DNA of 64,000 nt from Tianweitania sp. UT-5YL-CI-8 (GCF_030010215.1 NZ_JASCRR010000001.1:434001-498000); one strand, 5' to 3'. Shown: positions 27,438-37,742, numbered from the stretch's first letter. Numbers and translations are program-made. Notes: generated by a model from the letters alone, not told the origin.

Positions 27438-29429
27438 ATGAACGAACGCGTTCAGCAGCCAAACCCCTTCCGCACCAGCCTTCTCGAGGAAAATTCCGGC
27501 CCCGGTCACAACCCTACCGAAAACCCGACGATGGGCGAAGTCATTTCCCGCCGCTTTTCGCGTCGAGGCTTTCTCAAGGGTTCGCTCGCCGTTTCAGCAA
27601 TTGCCGCAACCGTCAGCCCCCTCGCCTTGATCACCGCAGATGAGGCACGCGCCAATAGCGCATCCGCCTTTAGCTTCGACGAAGTCGAAGCCGGCGTCGA
27701 TGCCGACCACCACGTTGCTGCCGGCTATGATGCCGATGTGCTGCTGCGCTGGGGCGATCCGCTGTTTGCCGACGCCCCCGACTTCGACCCACTGAAGCAG
27801 TCGGCCGAAAGCCAGGCGAAGCAGTTCGGCTACAACAACGACTATGTCGGCTTCATCCCGCTTGAAGGCTCATCGGACCACGGCCTTCTCGTCGTCAACC
27901 ACGAATATACCAACCCGCACCTCATGTTCCCCGGCATCGTCACCATTGCCGAAGGCAAGGTGAAGCAGGCGCCGCTGACCAAGGAGCAAGTCGACATCGA
28001 GTTGGCCGCGCATGGCGGCACCATCGTGGAAATCCGCAAAGATGGCGGCAAGTGGCAGGTTGTACGCGACGGCAAGCTGAACCGCCGCGTGACGGTCAAT
28101 ACTGAGATGCAACTGACTGGCCCAGCCGCCGGGCACGACCGTCTCAAGACCAATGCCGACGCCACCGGCACCAAGGTGTTCGGAACCTTCAACAATTGCG
28201 CCGGCGGGGTCACTCCCTGGGGCACCTACATCATGGCCGAGGAAAATATCCACGGCTATTTCGGCGGAGAACTGCCCGCCGGTCATCCAGAGGCCGCCAA
28301 TTACGAGCGCCTGGGCATTCCGGAAGGCTCCTACGAATGGGCCAATTTCTACGACCGTTTCGACATCTCCAAGGAGCCCAATGAACCGAACCGCTTCGGC
28401 TGGATCGTCGAAGTCGACGTCAACGATCCGAATTCCCTGCCCAAGAAGCGTACTGCCCTGGGCCGCTTCAAGCATGAGGGCGCGGAATCCATCGTCGCCA
28501 AGGACGGACGCGTCGTCTTCTATCTCGGCGACGACGAACGTTTCGACTATGTCTACAAATTCGTCACCAAGGGCACGTTCAACCCCAACGACCGCGCGGC
28601 CAATATGGACCTGCTCGACGAGGGCACCCTCTATGTCGCGAAATTCGCCGAGGACGGCTCGGTCGAATGGCTGCCTTTGGTTCATGGCGAAGGGCCGCTG
28701 ACCGCGGCGAACGGCTTCCAGAGCCAGGCGGACGTGGTCATCGAAGCACGTCGCGCCGGCGACCTGCTCGGCGCGACCAAGATGGACCGCCCCGAGGACG
28801 TTCAGCCCAACGGCACCAATGGCAAGGTGTATGTCATGCTGACCAACAACACCAAGCGCAAGGAAGACCAGATCGACGCGGCCAATCCACGCGCCGAGAA
28901 CGCCTTCGGCCACATCATCGAGATCGCCGAGGATGGCGGCGACTTCGCCGCCACGAAGGGGACTTGGGAAGTGCTGCTGAAATGCGGCGATCCCTCCGTC
29001 GCCGAAGTCGGCGCTTCGTTCTCGACCGCAACGACGGCCAATGGCTGGTTCGGCATGCCGGACAACTGCGCCATCGACGCTGCCGGTCGCCTTTGGGTAT
29101 CCACCGACGGCAACAACAACAAGGCCACCGGCCGGACCGACGGTCTTTGGGCCGTGGACACCGAGGGTGAGGCGCGCGCCACGTCGAAGCTGTTCTACCG
29201 CGTGCCGGTTGGCGGGGAGATGTGCGGACCACTGTTCACGCCGAACGACGAGACAGCCTTCGTGGCCGTGCAGCACCCCGGCGATGGCGGTGAAGACTGG
29301 GACGGCTTCGGTCGCGCCTCCTACTACGAGGATCCGTCGACCCGCTGGCCGGATTTCAAGCCTGACCTGCCGGTCCGGCCTTCGGTGGTGGCCATCACCA
29401 AGCAGGGTGGCGGCAAGATCGCCGTATAG
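27438..29429 (+). CDS. Tat-exported PhoX/DUF839-family protein (putative phosphatase)
   Basis: 663 residues with a textbook twin-arginine signal SRRGFLKGS at 41-49. The mature part is a beta-propeller of the DUF839/PhoX family: NHEYTNPHLMFPG, FNNCAGGVTPWGTYIMAEEN, RFKHEGAESIVAKDGR and DNCAIDAAGRLWVSTDG match conserved blocks. Family members are calcium- and iron-dependent periplasmic alkaline phosphatases. It is a single gene between terminators. A Pho box was looked for upstream but only a weak, unconvincing match was seen, so phosphate regulation is not shown. Confidence 0.85.
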   Translation: MNERVQQPNPFRTSLLEENSGPGHNPTENPTMGEVISRRFSRRGFLKGSLAVSAIAATVSPLALITADEARANSASAFSFDEVEAGVDADHHVAAGYDADVLLRWGDPLFADAPDFDPLKQSAESQAKQFGYNNDYVGFIPLEGSSDHGLLVVNHEYTNPHLMFPGIVTIAEGKVKQAPLTKEQVDIELAAHGGTIVEIRKDGGKWQVVRDGKLNRRVTVNTEMQLTGPAAGHDRLKTNADATGTKVFGTFNNCAGGVTPWGTYIMAEENIHGYFGGELPAGHPEAANYERLGIPEGSYEWANFYDRFDISKEPNEPNRFGWIVEVDVNDPNSLPKKRTALGRFKHEGAESIVAKDGRVVFYLGDDERFDYVYKFVTKGTFNPNDRAANMDLLDEGTLYVAKFAEDGSVEWLPLVHGEGPLTAANGFQSQADVVIEARRAGDLLGATKMDRPEDVQPNGTNGKVYVMLTNNTKRKEDQIDAANPRAENAFGHIIEIAEDGGDFAATKGTWEVLLKCGDPSVAEVGASFSTATTANGWFGMPDNCAIDAAGRLWVSTDGNNNKATGRTDGLWAVDTEGEARATSKLFYRVPVGGEMCGPLFTPNDETAFVAVQHPGDGGEDWDGFGRASYYEDPSTRWPDFKPDLPVRPSVVAITKQGGGKIAV

Positions 29430-29443
29430 CCCATATTCATCGG

Positions 29444-29472
29444 AACGCCGCTCCTTCGTGGGGCGGCGTTTT
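29444..29472 (+). terminator. Intrinsic terminator after the PhoX-family gene
   Basis: An 11-bp stem with one G-T wobble (29444-29454 with 29460-29470) and a TTCGT loop. The last two T of the stem and the next two make a short T-run. It lies 15 bases after the stop codon. Confidence 0.8.
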
Positions 29473-29487
29473 GATCTGATTCCAGTC

Positions 29488-30489
<1,002 letters not shown>

Positions 30490-30500
30490 AGCGTCGTCCT

Positions 30501-31559
30501 TTACAAGAGAACCGGTTGGCCGCTGCGCACGCTCTCGTCGGCGGCCAGGCAGATCCGCAGCGACTGCACGGCGTCGTTCATATGCCGATCGAGATCGATG
30601 TCCTCTCGGATCGCTTTCAGCACATAGGCCTGTTCGAGGTCGCACAAATCCTGATGGTCGGGTTCGCCCGCCATGGCGAGATCCTCGTCAGCCCTGATGA
30701 AGCGTCCGGTCGGGCCGGTCTCGGCTGAATGAACGCGGATGACCGAGGTTTTCGTATGGGTGTCGATGTCGTCGGACTTGGCGTTGGGGTCCATGACGAT
30801 GGAGACCGCGCCATTGGGCGACATCACGTCTTTCACGAAGAAGGCGGTTTCCGAGATCATCGGCCCCCAACCTGCTTCATACCAGCCGACCGAGCCGTCC
30901 TCGAACATCACCTGCAGATGGCCGTAATTGTACATGTCGTCAGCGATATCGTTGGACAGACGCAGGCCCATGCCGCGCACCTGCACCGGCTTCGCATCGG
31001 TAATCTGGCACATGACGTCGACATAATGCACGCCGCAATCGACGATGGGCGATGTAGTCTGCATCAAGGCCTTGTGCGTCTCCCATGTCGGGCCGCTGGA
31101 CTGCTGGTTGAGGTTCATGCGGAAGACGAATGGCCCGCCGAGCTTTCGGGCCTCGGCGATGAGCCGCACCCAGGACGGATGGTGGCGCAGGATGTAGCCG
31201 ATCACCAGCTTGCGCCCGTTGGCCATGGCGGCGGCCACGACGCGCTCGGCATCGGCCACCGTCGTTGCCAGCGGCTTTTCGACGAAGACATGGCAGCCCG
31301 CTTCAAGCGCTGCCACCGCATAGTTGGCATGGCTGTCGGAATAGGTGCAGATCGACGCCAGCTCCGGCTTGAGTTCCTTCAGCGCTTCGGGAAAGGACGG
31401 GTGGATGGTGTAGTTCTTCAGCGCTTCGGGCAGTTCAACCTGCGAGCGGTTGACCAGGCCGACGATCTCGAAGCCGGGATTGTCGTGATAGGCGAGCGCA
31501 TGGCTGCGACCCATATTGCCGAGACCGGCGACCAGCGTGCGGATGGGCGAAGAATTCAC
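30501..31559 (-). CDS. Gfo/Idh/MocA-family oxidoreductase
   Basis: 352 residues from the GTG at 31559, whose GTGA overlaps the permease stop. Rossmann motif [15 protein letters not shown] is at the N-terminus. The catalytic Lys lies in VEKPLA and the catalytic region [10 protein letters not shown] holds the Asp/His pair. NAD(P)-dependent enzymes of this family oxidise or reduce sugars and inositols. It sits between transporter genes of an amino-sugar operon, where classical GlcNAc/MurNAc pathways need no such enzyme, so its substrate may be a related sugar. Confidence 0.9.
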   Translation of the reverse strand: MNSSPIRTLVAGLGNMGRSHALAYHDNPGFEIVGLVNRSQVELPEALKNYTIHPSFPEALKELKPELASICTYSDSHANYAVAALEAGCHVFVEKPLATTVADAERVVAAAMANGRKLVIGYILRHHPSWVRLIAEARKLGGPFVFRMNLNQQSSGPTWETHKALMQTTSPIVDCGVHYVDVMCQITDAKPVQVRGMGLRLSNDIADDMYNYGHLQVMFEDGSVGWYEAGWGPMISETAFFVKDVMSPNGAVSIVMDPNAKSDDIDTHTKTSVIRVHSAETGPTGRFIRADEDLAMAGEPDHQDLCDLEQAYVLKAIREDIDLDRHMNDAVQSLRICLAADESVRSGQPVLL

Positions 31560-32395
31560 TTGACGGCTCCGGCTGTGATGCCGCGGATCAGTTGCCGCGA
31601 GAAGATAACATAGAGGATCATGACAGGCATGATCGCCAGCGACAGGGCCGCCAGCACGGCGTTCCAGTTGGTGACGTACTGGCCGATGAACATCTGCGCG
31701 CCGAGCGTCACGGTCTTGGTTGCCTCGCCGGGCGCCAGGATCAGCGGAAACCACAGATCGTTCCAGATCGGGATCATGGTGAACACGGCCACCGTGGCCA
31801 TGGCCGGCCGCACCAGCGGCAGCACGAGGCGGAAGAAAATCGAATATTCCGAAAGACCGTCGATGCGGCCGGCATTCTTGAGATCGTCGGAGACTGTGCG
31901 CATGAACTCCGACAGGATGAAGATGGCGAGCGGCAGTCCTTGCGCGGTATAGACCAGCACGAGCGCCGTCCGCGTGTTGACAAGCCCGGTCGCCACCATG
32001 CCCTGCAGGATCGCCACCGTGCCGAGCCGGATCGGGATCATGATGCCGAGCGCCAGATACAGCCCCATCAGCAGATTGCCGCGAAAGCGGTATTCCGACA
32101 GCGCAAAGGCCGCCATGGCGCCGAACAGCAGTACGAGGGCGATGGAGGCTATGGTGACGATCATGCTGTTCTGGAAATAGCCGAGGAAATCGCCCTGTTT
32201 TAGCACCGTCTCGTAGCCGATCAGGCTGAAGGTGGCGGGGCTTGGCACCGCCATGGGCTCGCGAAAGATCGCAGCACGGCTCTTGAACGAGTTCACCACG
32301 GTGAGGAATACCGGAAACAGCGCGATTACCGTGTAGCTCAACAGCGCCAGATGGATCAGCGCGGTGCGGACAGGTGCGGTGCGGGCGTTGGACAT
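31556..32395 (-). CDS. Sugar ABC transporter permease (MalG type)
   Basis: 279-residue inner-membrane permease. The first membrane segment is near residues 12-36, with FKSRAAIFREPM after it; the EAA loop NAGRIDGLSEYSIFFRLVLP is near residues 183-202. Six membrane segments fit the CUT1 family. It starts 11 bases after the other permease and overlaps the oxidoreductase gene. It pairs with the larger permease and the MalK-type ATPase. Confidence 0.93.
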   Translation of the reverse strand: MSNARTAPVRTALIHLALLSYTVIALFPVFLTVVNSFKSRAAIFREPMAVPSPATFSLIGYETVLKQGDFLGYFQNSMIVTIASIALVLLFGAMAAFALSEYRFRGNLLMGLYLALGIMIPIRLGTVAILQGMVATGLVNTRTALVLVYTAQGLPLAIFILSEFMRTVSDDLKNAGRIDGLSEYSIFFRLVLPLVRPAMATVAVFTMIPIWNDLWFPLILAPGEATKTVTLGAQMFIGQYVTNWNAVLAALSLAIMPVMILYVIFSRQLIRGITAGAVK

Positions 32396-32406
32396 GCGTC
32401 AGGCCC

Positions 32407-33357
32407 TCAGAACTGGTAGCGGCGCATGCGCCGCTGGATGACGAACAGATAGAGCGACACGCCGGCCAGAATGATGAGGAACATGACCGTGGCGATGGTC
32501 GCGCCCATCGAGCGGTCGCCCATCTGGTTCTGGAAACCGAAGAAGGTGCGGTAGAGCAGCGTGCCCAGAATATCGGTGGCGCCGTTGGGGCCGCCGAGCG
32601 CGCCCTGCACGGTGTAGATCAGGTCGAAAGCATTGAAATTGCCGACGAAGGTCAGAACCGAAATGATGCCGATGGAGGGAAGGATCAGCGGCAGCTTGAT
32701 CTTCCAAAACTGGCTCCAGCCGGTGATGCCATCGCACTCGGCGGCTTCCAAGACCTCGTCGGGAATGTTCAGGAGCGCCGCATAGATCAGCATCATCGGA
32801 ATGCCGACATATTGCCACACCGAGATCAGCGACACGGTGATCAGCGCGGTCTCGGGTTTGCCCAGCCAGGGCGCGAACGCCCATTTCATGCCGACCAGAT
32901 CCATCAGCCAGGGTGCGATGCCCCAGATCGGCGACAGGATCAGTTTCCAGATGAAGCCGACGATGACGAAGGATAGCAGCGTAGGCACGAAGATGGCGCT
33001 GCGGTAAAAGGCTGCGAAGCGCAGTTTCGGGATCGATAGCATGGCCGCCAGCGCCACGCCGATGGGGTTCTGCACCAGCATATGGATGATGAAGAAGATG
33101 ACGTTGTTCCACAGCGCGTTGAAGAAATCCGCCGACAGGCGCGGATCGCCGAAGAGCGTCTGGAAATTGCTGAGGCCGACGAACTGCATCTGGCCGGCGA
33201 CGACGTTGAAGAAAGACAGCCGCAGCGTCTCGATCAACGGCAGGATCATGACGGCGGTGTAGACGAGGAAGGCTGGCGCCAGAAACACTGCGATATGCCA
33301 CCGCGCCGGACGGCGGACAGGCACGTTGTCGATGTCATCAGTCTCGGCAGCGCTCAT
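32407..33357 (-). CDS. Sugar ABC transporter permease (MalF type)
   Basis: 316 residues. The N-terminal segment WHIAVFLAPAFLVYTAVMIL starts the membrane domain and the EAA loop EAAECDGITGWSQFWKIKLP is near residues 205-224. It is the CUT1 partner of the MalG-type permease. A palindromic element (33484-33608) separates it from the binding-protein gene upstream, which may give unequal expression of the two. No clear ribosome site precedes the ATG at 33357. Confidence 0.92.
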   Translation of the reverse strand: MSAAETDDIDNVPVRRPARWHIAVFLAPAFLVYTAVMILPLIETLRLSFFNVVAGQMQFVGLSNFQTLFGDPRLSADFFNALWNNVIFFIIHMLVQNPIGVALAAMLSIPKLRFAAFYRSAIFVPTLLSFVIVGFIWKLILSPIWGIAPWLMDLVGMKWAFAPWLGKPETALITVSLISVWQYVGIPMMLIYAALLNIPDEVLEAAECDGITGWSQFWKIKLPLILPSIGIISVLTFVGNFNAFDLIYTVQGALGGPNGATDILGTLLYRTFFGFQNQMGDRSMGATIATVMFLIILAGVSLYLFVIQRRMRRYQF

Positions 33358-33671
33358 GGTTGGGGTCCGGGTTGTATCGCCTTACGTAACGTATCGCTCG
33401 ACCTTGCCGCCCTCTGTACTCCTGAGCGTGTCGAAGGGCGGACATCTTCCTACGGGAGGGGTGGGAGTCGTAAATGATTTCTGCCCCCTCACCCGGCCTC
33501 CGCTTCGCTCGGCCACCTCTCCCCGCTGGGAAGAGGTAAGCAATCAGCGGCGCGGCAGTCGCTTCTCCCCAACGGGGAGAAGGTGGCCCGAAGGGCCGGA
33601 TGAGGGGGCATGAATCAATGCGATCACGTCAACTCAGGAAGCCAAAGGGGTGTGCCGGTATGAAACGCCGA
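33358..33671. other. Gene-free interval with palindromic repeat
   Basis: 314 bases between the binding-protein and permease genes of one operon. Most of it is the long copy of the palindromic element (33484-33608). No open frame here looks like a gene. Confidence 0.7.
33484..33608. repeat. Palindromic intergenic element, long copy
   Basis: It has the same ends as the copy at 12967-13042 (CCCCCTCACCCGGC and GCCGGATGAGGGGG). The 3' half is nearly identical (inner hairpin CTTCTCCCC / GGGGAGAAG, then GGTGGCCC). About 50 extra bases contain a second imperfect hairpin, ACCTCTCCCC / GGGAAGAGGT. Confidence 0.82.
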
Positions 33672-34928
33672 TCACTTCGCCGGCTTGTACCAGCTGTCCA
33701 GACCCTTCTGGGTTTCGGCGCCAGCCTGCTCAGGCGTCTGGGATCCGTTGATGACGTTGGCCGACACGCGCCACATTTCGAGATCGAGATTGGGCTGGCC
33801 ACGGCCGACGATGGCAGCGCTCGGACGGATCGTCGTCTTGCAGTTTTCACGCCAGGACACGAACTCTTGCGCCAGTTCGTCTTCCATCTTCACCGGCGTC
33901 GAGTTCAGGCTGAAGAAGCCGGGTGCGGCGTTGGCATAGAGCTCGGCGAATTCCGGCGAGGCCACCCAGGACAGGAAGGTCTTGGCCGCATCCGCATTGG
34001 CGCTCTTGGCGTTCAGGCCGATGCCGATATCGTTATGGTCGGAGATGTAGCAGGTATCACCCGCCTTCTTGACCGGCGGCGGGAAGGCGCCCATCTCGAA
34101 ATCGGCCTGCGACTTGAACGGCGCGATTTCCCACGACCCGGCGGGGTAGATCGCCGCGCGTCCAAGCGTGAACAGGTTCTGGCTGTCGGGATAGGTCTGC
34201 GCCTCGAAGCCGTCGCCGAGATAAGGCTTCCACTTGGCGAGCGTCGCATAAGGCTCGACCCATTGCGGATCGGTCAGCTTCTCGGTGCCGGCGATCAGCG
34301 CCTTGCGGCCGTCTTCGCCTTTCCAGTAGTTCGGCCCGATATTGTAATAGCCCATGGTAGCCGCTTCCCACTGGTCCTTGGTGCCCATGGCCAGGGGAAT
34401 GTAGGTGCCGTTCTCCTTGAACTTGTCGAGCACGGCGAAGAACTCATCCTCGGTCTTCGGCACCTCGACGCCGACTTCCTCGAACGCCTTCTTGTTGTAG
34501 ATGAAGCCGTGGATGACGGAGGCCATCGGCACGCAGAAGGTGGTCTTGCCGTCGTCAGTGGTCCAGGCCGACTTGCCGACATCGGTGAAATTCTCGATGC
34601 CCTTGAGCTCGTTCAGCGGCGCGAGCTGGCCCTTCTCGAACATGGCGAGCGACAGGTCGAACGGGCGGCAGGTGATCAGGTCGCCGGCGGTGCCGGCATC
34701 CAGCTTCGCATTGACGGCGGAGTTGTACTCCGTCGGCGCCATCGGTGCGAAGGTCACCTTGATGTTGGGGTTCTTGGCCTCGAAGGCGGGGATGATCTTC
34801 TCCTGCCAGATCGGCAGGTCGTCGTTGCGCCAGCTCTCGATGACGAGTTGGGTCTCCTGCGCCTGCACCAGGCTCGCGGGTGCGAGCATGGTTGTAGCTA
34901 AGAGCATGCCTTTCATCAGTCGGGTCAT
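33672..34928 (-). CDS. Extracellular sugar-binding protein, family 1
   Basis: 418 residues. A Sec signal peptide (MTRLMKGMLLATTMLAPA, cleavage after VQA near residue 23) directs it to the periplasm. The SBP_bac_1 layout is clear: WQEKIIPAFEAKNPNIKVTF at the N-terminus and FLSWVASPEFAELYAN near the C-terminus. GGGAGA precedes the ATG. It follows murQ in the same operon, so an amino sugar or a peptidoglycan-derived saccharide is the likely ligand. Confidence 0.93.
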   Translation of the reverse strand: MTRLMKGMLLATTMLAPASLVQAQETQLVIESWRNDDLPIWQEKIIPAFEAKNPNIKVTFAPMAPTEYNSAVNAKLDAGTAGDLITCRPFDLSLAMFEKGQLAPLNELKGIENFTDVGKSAWTTDDGKTTFCVPMASVIHGFIYNKKAFEEVGVEVPKTEDEFFAVLDKFKENGTYIPLAMGTKDQWEAATMGYYNIGPNYWKGEDGRKALIAGTEKLTDPQWVEPYATLAKWKPYLGDGFEAQTYPDSQNLFTLGRAAIYPAGSWEIAPFKSQADFEMGAFPPPVKKAGDTCYISDHNDIGIGLNAKSANADAAKTFLSWVASPEFAELYANAAPGFFSLNSTPVKMEDELAQEFVSWRENCKTTIRPSAAIVGRGQPNLDLEMWRVSANVINGSQTPEQAGAETQKGLDSWYKPAK

Positions 34929-34952
34929 AATCGTCTCCCATTGTTGCGCCGG

Positions 34953-35867
34953 TCAGGCGTGTTTTCGAAACCCGGTCGTGTTTTCAATCTCGGCGAGGGC
35001 GCCCCTCAGCGCCTGGCCCGAACGGTCGAGCGCAGCCTGCGCGGATGCCATATCGGCGACGCCGGAGGCCAGCAGCACGGCAATTTTCACCGAGCCGCCG
35101 GCATCCGCAAGCGCCTGCGCGGCTTCGGCATCATCGACGCCGGCAATTTCGGCAACGGTGCGCGCGGCGCGTTTGCGCAGCTTCTCGTTGTCGGCAAGCA
35201 GATTGACCATGTGGCCGTCATGGACATGGCCGAGCTTGATGGCGGCCAGGGTCGACAGCATGTTGAAGGCGATTTTCTGCGCGGTGCCCGCGCCCATTCG
35301 GGTCGAACCGGCAACCACTTCGGGCGGGGTCTGCAGCAGGATCGCAGCGTCAGCGCCCTGGAACAGGCGCGCACCCGCATTGTTGGCCATAGCGACGAGC
35401 CTGGCGCCGCGCTCGCGGGCGATGTCGGCAATGGCGACCGCGTAGGGCGTCGATCCGCTGGCGGAAACGCAGAGAACGCAATCACCTGACGCGATCACCG
35501 CCGCATCCCTCGCTGCAAGTTCGAGATCGTCTTCCGGCGCGCCCGGCAGGCTGTTCAGGCTGGGGATGCCGCCGGCAAGCAGCACGACGATCTGCTCGCT
35601 CGAAATGCCATAGGTGCCAGGCAATTCCAGCGCATCGGCCATGGCCATCAGGCCCGAGCTGCCCGCGCCGACATAGATAAGCTTGCCGCCCGCCCGGATT
35701 GTCTCGGCAACGAGACCTGCCGCCTTCGCGATGGCTTCCAGTGCGTCATCGACCGCGGCGGCTGCCTGTTGCTGGGATGAGGACAGGATGGTCAGCACAT
35801 CGCGCGCCTCAAGCGCATCGATGCCATCGGCCTTCCTATTCTTCGCTTCGGTGGCAATTCTGCTCAT
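34953..35867 (-). CDS. murQ: N-acetylmuramic acid 6-phosphate etherase
   Basis: SIS-fold lyase that removes D-lactate from MurNAc-6-phosphate to give GlcNAc-6-phosphate; 304 residues, the usual length. GAGSSGLMAMADALELPGTYG carries the Glu equivalent of the catalytic pair; the second Glu is in GAPEDD. GSTRMGAGTAQKIAFNML is the family hallmark (Gly replaces the usual Lys of GSTRLKAGTAQK). The ATG at 35867 follows GGGAGAG. It is the first gene of the minus arm, divergent from the kinase gene, and sits directly behind 11-bp-spaced operator-like repeats. Confidence 0.9.
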   Translation of the reverse strand: MSRIATEAKNRKADGIDALEARDVLTILSSSQQQAAAAVDDALEAIAKAAGLVAETIRAGGKLIYVGAGSSGLMAMADALELPGTYGISSEQIVVLLAGGIPSLNSLPGAPEDDLELAARDAAVIASGDCVLCVSASGSTPYAVAIADIARERGARLVAMANNAGARLFQGADAAILLQTPPEVVAGSTRMGAGTAQKIAFNMLSTLAAIKLGHVHDGHMVNLLADNEKLRKRAARTVAEIAGVDDAEAAQALADAGGSVKIAVLLASGVADMASAQAALDRSGQALRGALAEIENTTGFRKHA

Positions 35868-35881
35868 CCGGCTCTCCCACT

Positions 35882-35909
35882 TGCCAAAAGGATGCCAAAA
35901 AAATACCAA
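35882..35909. promoter_or_regulatory. Triple direct repeat, operator of the murQ/transporter arm
   Basis: TGCCAA (35882), TGCCAA (35893) and TACCAA (35904) are each 11 bp apart on the plus strand, so TTGG(T/C)A reads toward murQ. The array ends just upstream of the murQ ribosome site. The adjacent GntR regulator is the likely ligand. Confidence 0.6.
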
Positions 35910-36027
35910 TTGTCCAGCGCCAAATTAACTTTCGTAAATTTTTGGGCGAGCTTCGATTAGAACGTCGTATAAAAGGTAAGAATTTCAATAAGAACTGCCT
36001 CTGTCCACCGACTTCAGCATTAGGGAC

Positions 36028-36051
36028 TTGGTAAATGGTATTTTTTTGGTA
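36028..36051. promoter_or_regulatory. Direct repeats before the kinase operon
   Basis: TTGGTA (36028), ATGGTA (36035) and TTGGTA (36046) lie on the plus strand; the last two are 11 bp apart with a T-run between. They match the murQ-side repeats in inverted orientation. They lie about 20 bases before the start codon at 36073, fitting repression. Confidence 0.6.
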
Positions 36052-36072
36052 TCATCGTTGCCGGAGGTATCC

Positions 36073-36969
36073 ATGGCGGATTATCTGATCGGAATCGATG
36101 GTGGCGGAACCAGTTGCCGCGCGGCGGTCGCAGATGCGGCCGGCCGGATTTTAGGCCGTGGCAAATGCGGCGCTTCCAACATCCTGACCGATCCCGACAC
36201 GGCGCTGAAGAACATCGAGCAGGCCACCCGGCTTGCCTTTGCCGAGGCGGGCCTTGACGAAAACCTCGTCTCGTCGTCTTCCGCATTACTCGGTGTCGCC
36301 GGCAACAATGTTGCGCATGCCGTCGACTATATCAGTGCCCGGCTGCCGTTCAGGCGCTTCAAGATTGTCTCCGATGGGCTGATCGCCCTGCAGGGAGCGA
36401 TCGGCAATCGCGACGGCGCCATCGCCATTCTCGGCACCGGCTCCATCTTCATCGCCCGCCATTCCGGCACGGTCCACTATGTCGGCGGCTGGGGATTCCA
36501 GATCGGCGATTTCGGCAGCGGCGCGCGCATCGGCCACGCCGCCCTGCAGGAAAGCCTGCTCGCCCATGACGGCATCCGGCCGCAAAGCGAGATGACCCGC
36601 ACCTTCATGGCGGAGTTCGACGACGACCCGAGCAAGGCAGTCGACTTCGCCCGCGCCGCCTTTCCCAACGACTATGGTCGCTATGCACCACGCGTGCTGG
36701 CCTTTGCCGAACAGGGCGACGCAGCCGCTCTGCGGCTGATGGCAGAGGCCGCGAGCCTGGTCGACGAAGCGCTCGACCGGGTCAGCGCGGTCAATGGCGG
36801 CGAAGGCCCGCTCTGCCTTCTGGGCGGACTGGCCGAAATCTATCCGCGTTTTTTAGCCGAACGTCACCGCGCGCGGCTGTCGAAACCGGCCGGCGACGCG
36901 CTCACCGGCGCGGTATCGCTCGCCGCCGCCACTTTCCAGCCCGCCCGCCAGGACGTGGGCGCGTCATGA
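36073..36969 (+). CDS. BadF/BadG/BcrA/BcrD-type ATPase, probable GlcNAc/MurNAc kinase
   Basis: 298 residues of the ASKHA fold. Phosphate-1 motif GIDGGGTSCRAAVAD is at 6-20, phosphate-2 ILGTGS is in the middle, and GGWGFQIGDFGSGARIG is the conserved sugar/adenosine segment of N-acetylglucosamine kinases. GGAGG precedes the ATG at 36073. With murQ, nagA and a SIS deaminase around it, it likely phosphorylates imported GlcNAc and/or MurNAc at O6, replacing PTS phosphorylation. Which sugar it prefers cannot be read from sequence. Confidence 0.87.
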   Translation: MADYLIGIDGGGTSCRAAVADAAGRILGRGKCGASNILTDPDTALKNIEQATRLAFAEAGLDENLVSSSSALLGVAGNNVAHAVDYISARLPFRRFKIVSDGLIALQGAIGNRDGAIAILGTGSIFIARHSGTVHYVGGWGFQIGDFGSGARIGHAALQESLLAHDGIRPQSEMTRTFMAEFDDDPSKAVDFARAAFPNDYGRYAPRVLAFAEQGDAAALRLMAEAASLVDEALDRVSAVNGGEGPLCLLGGLAEIYPRFLAERHRARLSKPAGDALTGAVSLAAATFQPARQDVGAS

Positions 36970-37730
36970 ACCAGACGCTGTCCGCCCTGCTGCCGCTGGA
37001 TAGCTTGCAGGCCGCGGGCGGCGGACCGCTCTATCTGCGGCTGCGGCAGACGCTGGAAGAGGCGATCCGCTCCGGCCGGCTGTCGCAGGGCACGGCCTTG
37101 CCGGCCGAACGCGACCTCGCCGATTACGCCCATGTCAGCAGGGTGACCGTGCGCAAGGCGGTGGACGATCTCGTCAAGGACGGGTTGCTGACCCGCCGGC
37201 AAGGCTCCGGCACCTTCGTCGCCCAGCCGGCAACGCGTGTCGAGCAACCCTTGTCGCGCCTCACTTCCTTCACAGAGGACATGGCCAGCCGGGGGCTGCA
37301 GACCACGTCGGAATGGCTGGAACGCGGGCTGTTCCACCCCTCGCCCGAGGAGAAGATGCGGCTCGGCCTTTCCGCCGGCGCGCTGGTGGCGCGGATCGGC
37401 CGTCTGCGCATCGCCAACGACATGCCGCTCGCCATCGAGCGCGCCAGCCTCTCGGCTGAGTTCCTGCCCGACCCGGCCGCAGTGACCTCCTCGCTCTATG
37501 CGTGTCTCGAAAAAGCCGATGCACGGCCCGTCCGCGCCATCCAGCGCATTTCCGCCTGCAATGTGCGAGAGCCGGATGCGGGCTTGTTGGGTGTGCCTGT
37601 GGGGGCTGCGGGCCTGTCGATCGAACGGATCTCCTACCTCGCCTCGGGTCGCGTGGTGGAGTTCACGCGCTCGCTCTATCGCGGCGATGCGTATGACTTC
37701 GTGGCCGAGCTCGCGCTCGGCGAGACGTGA
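36966..37730 (+). CDS. GntR-family regulator with UTRA domain (amino-sugar repressor candidate)
   Basis: 254 residues. The winged helix (PLYLRLRQTLEEAIRSG, then DYAHVSRVTVRKAVDDL) is followed by a UTRA effector domain (SLYACLEKADARPVRAIQRI, FTRSLYRGDAYDF). The start overlaps the kinase stop. HutC/NagR-like proteins of this class bind GlcN-6-P or GlcNAc-6-P. It probably represses both arms through the TTGG(T/C)A repeats between murQ and the kinase gene. Confidence 0.9.
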   Translation: MNQTLSALLPLDSLQAAGGGPLYLRLRQTLEEAIRSGRLSQGTALPAERDLADYAHVSRVTVRKAVDDLVKDGLLTRRQGSGTFVAQPATRVEQPLSRLTSFTEDMASRGLQTTSEWLERGLFHPSPEEKMRLGLSAGALVARIGRLRIANDMPLAIERASLSAEFLPDPAAVTSSLYACLEKADARPVRAIQRISACNVREPDAGLLGVPVGAAGLSIERISYLASGRVVEFTRSLYRGDAYDFVAELALGET

Positions 37731-37742
37731 AAGGACCAGACC

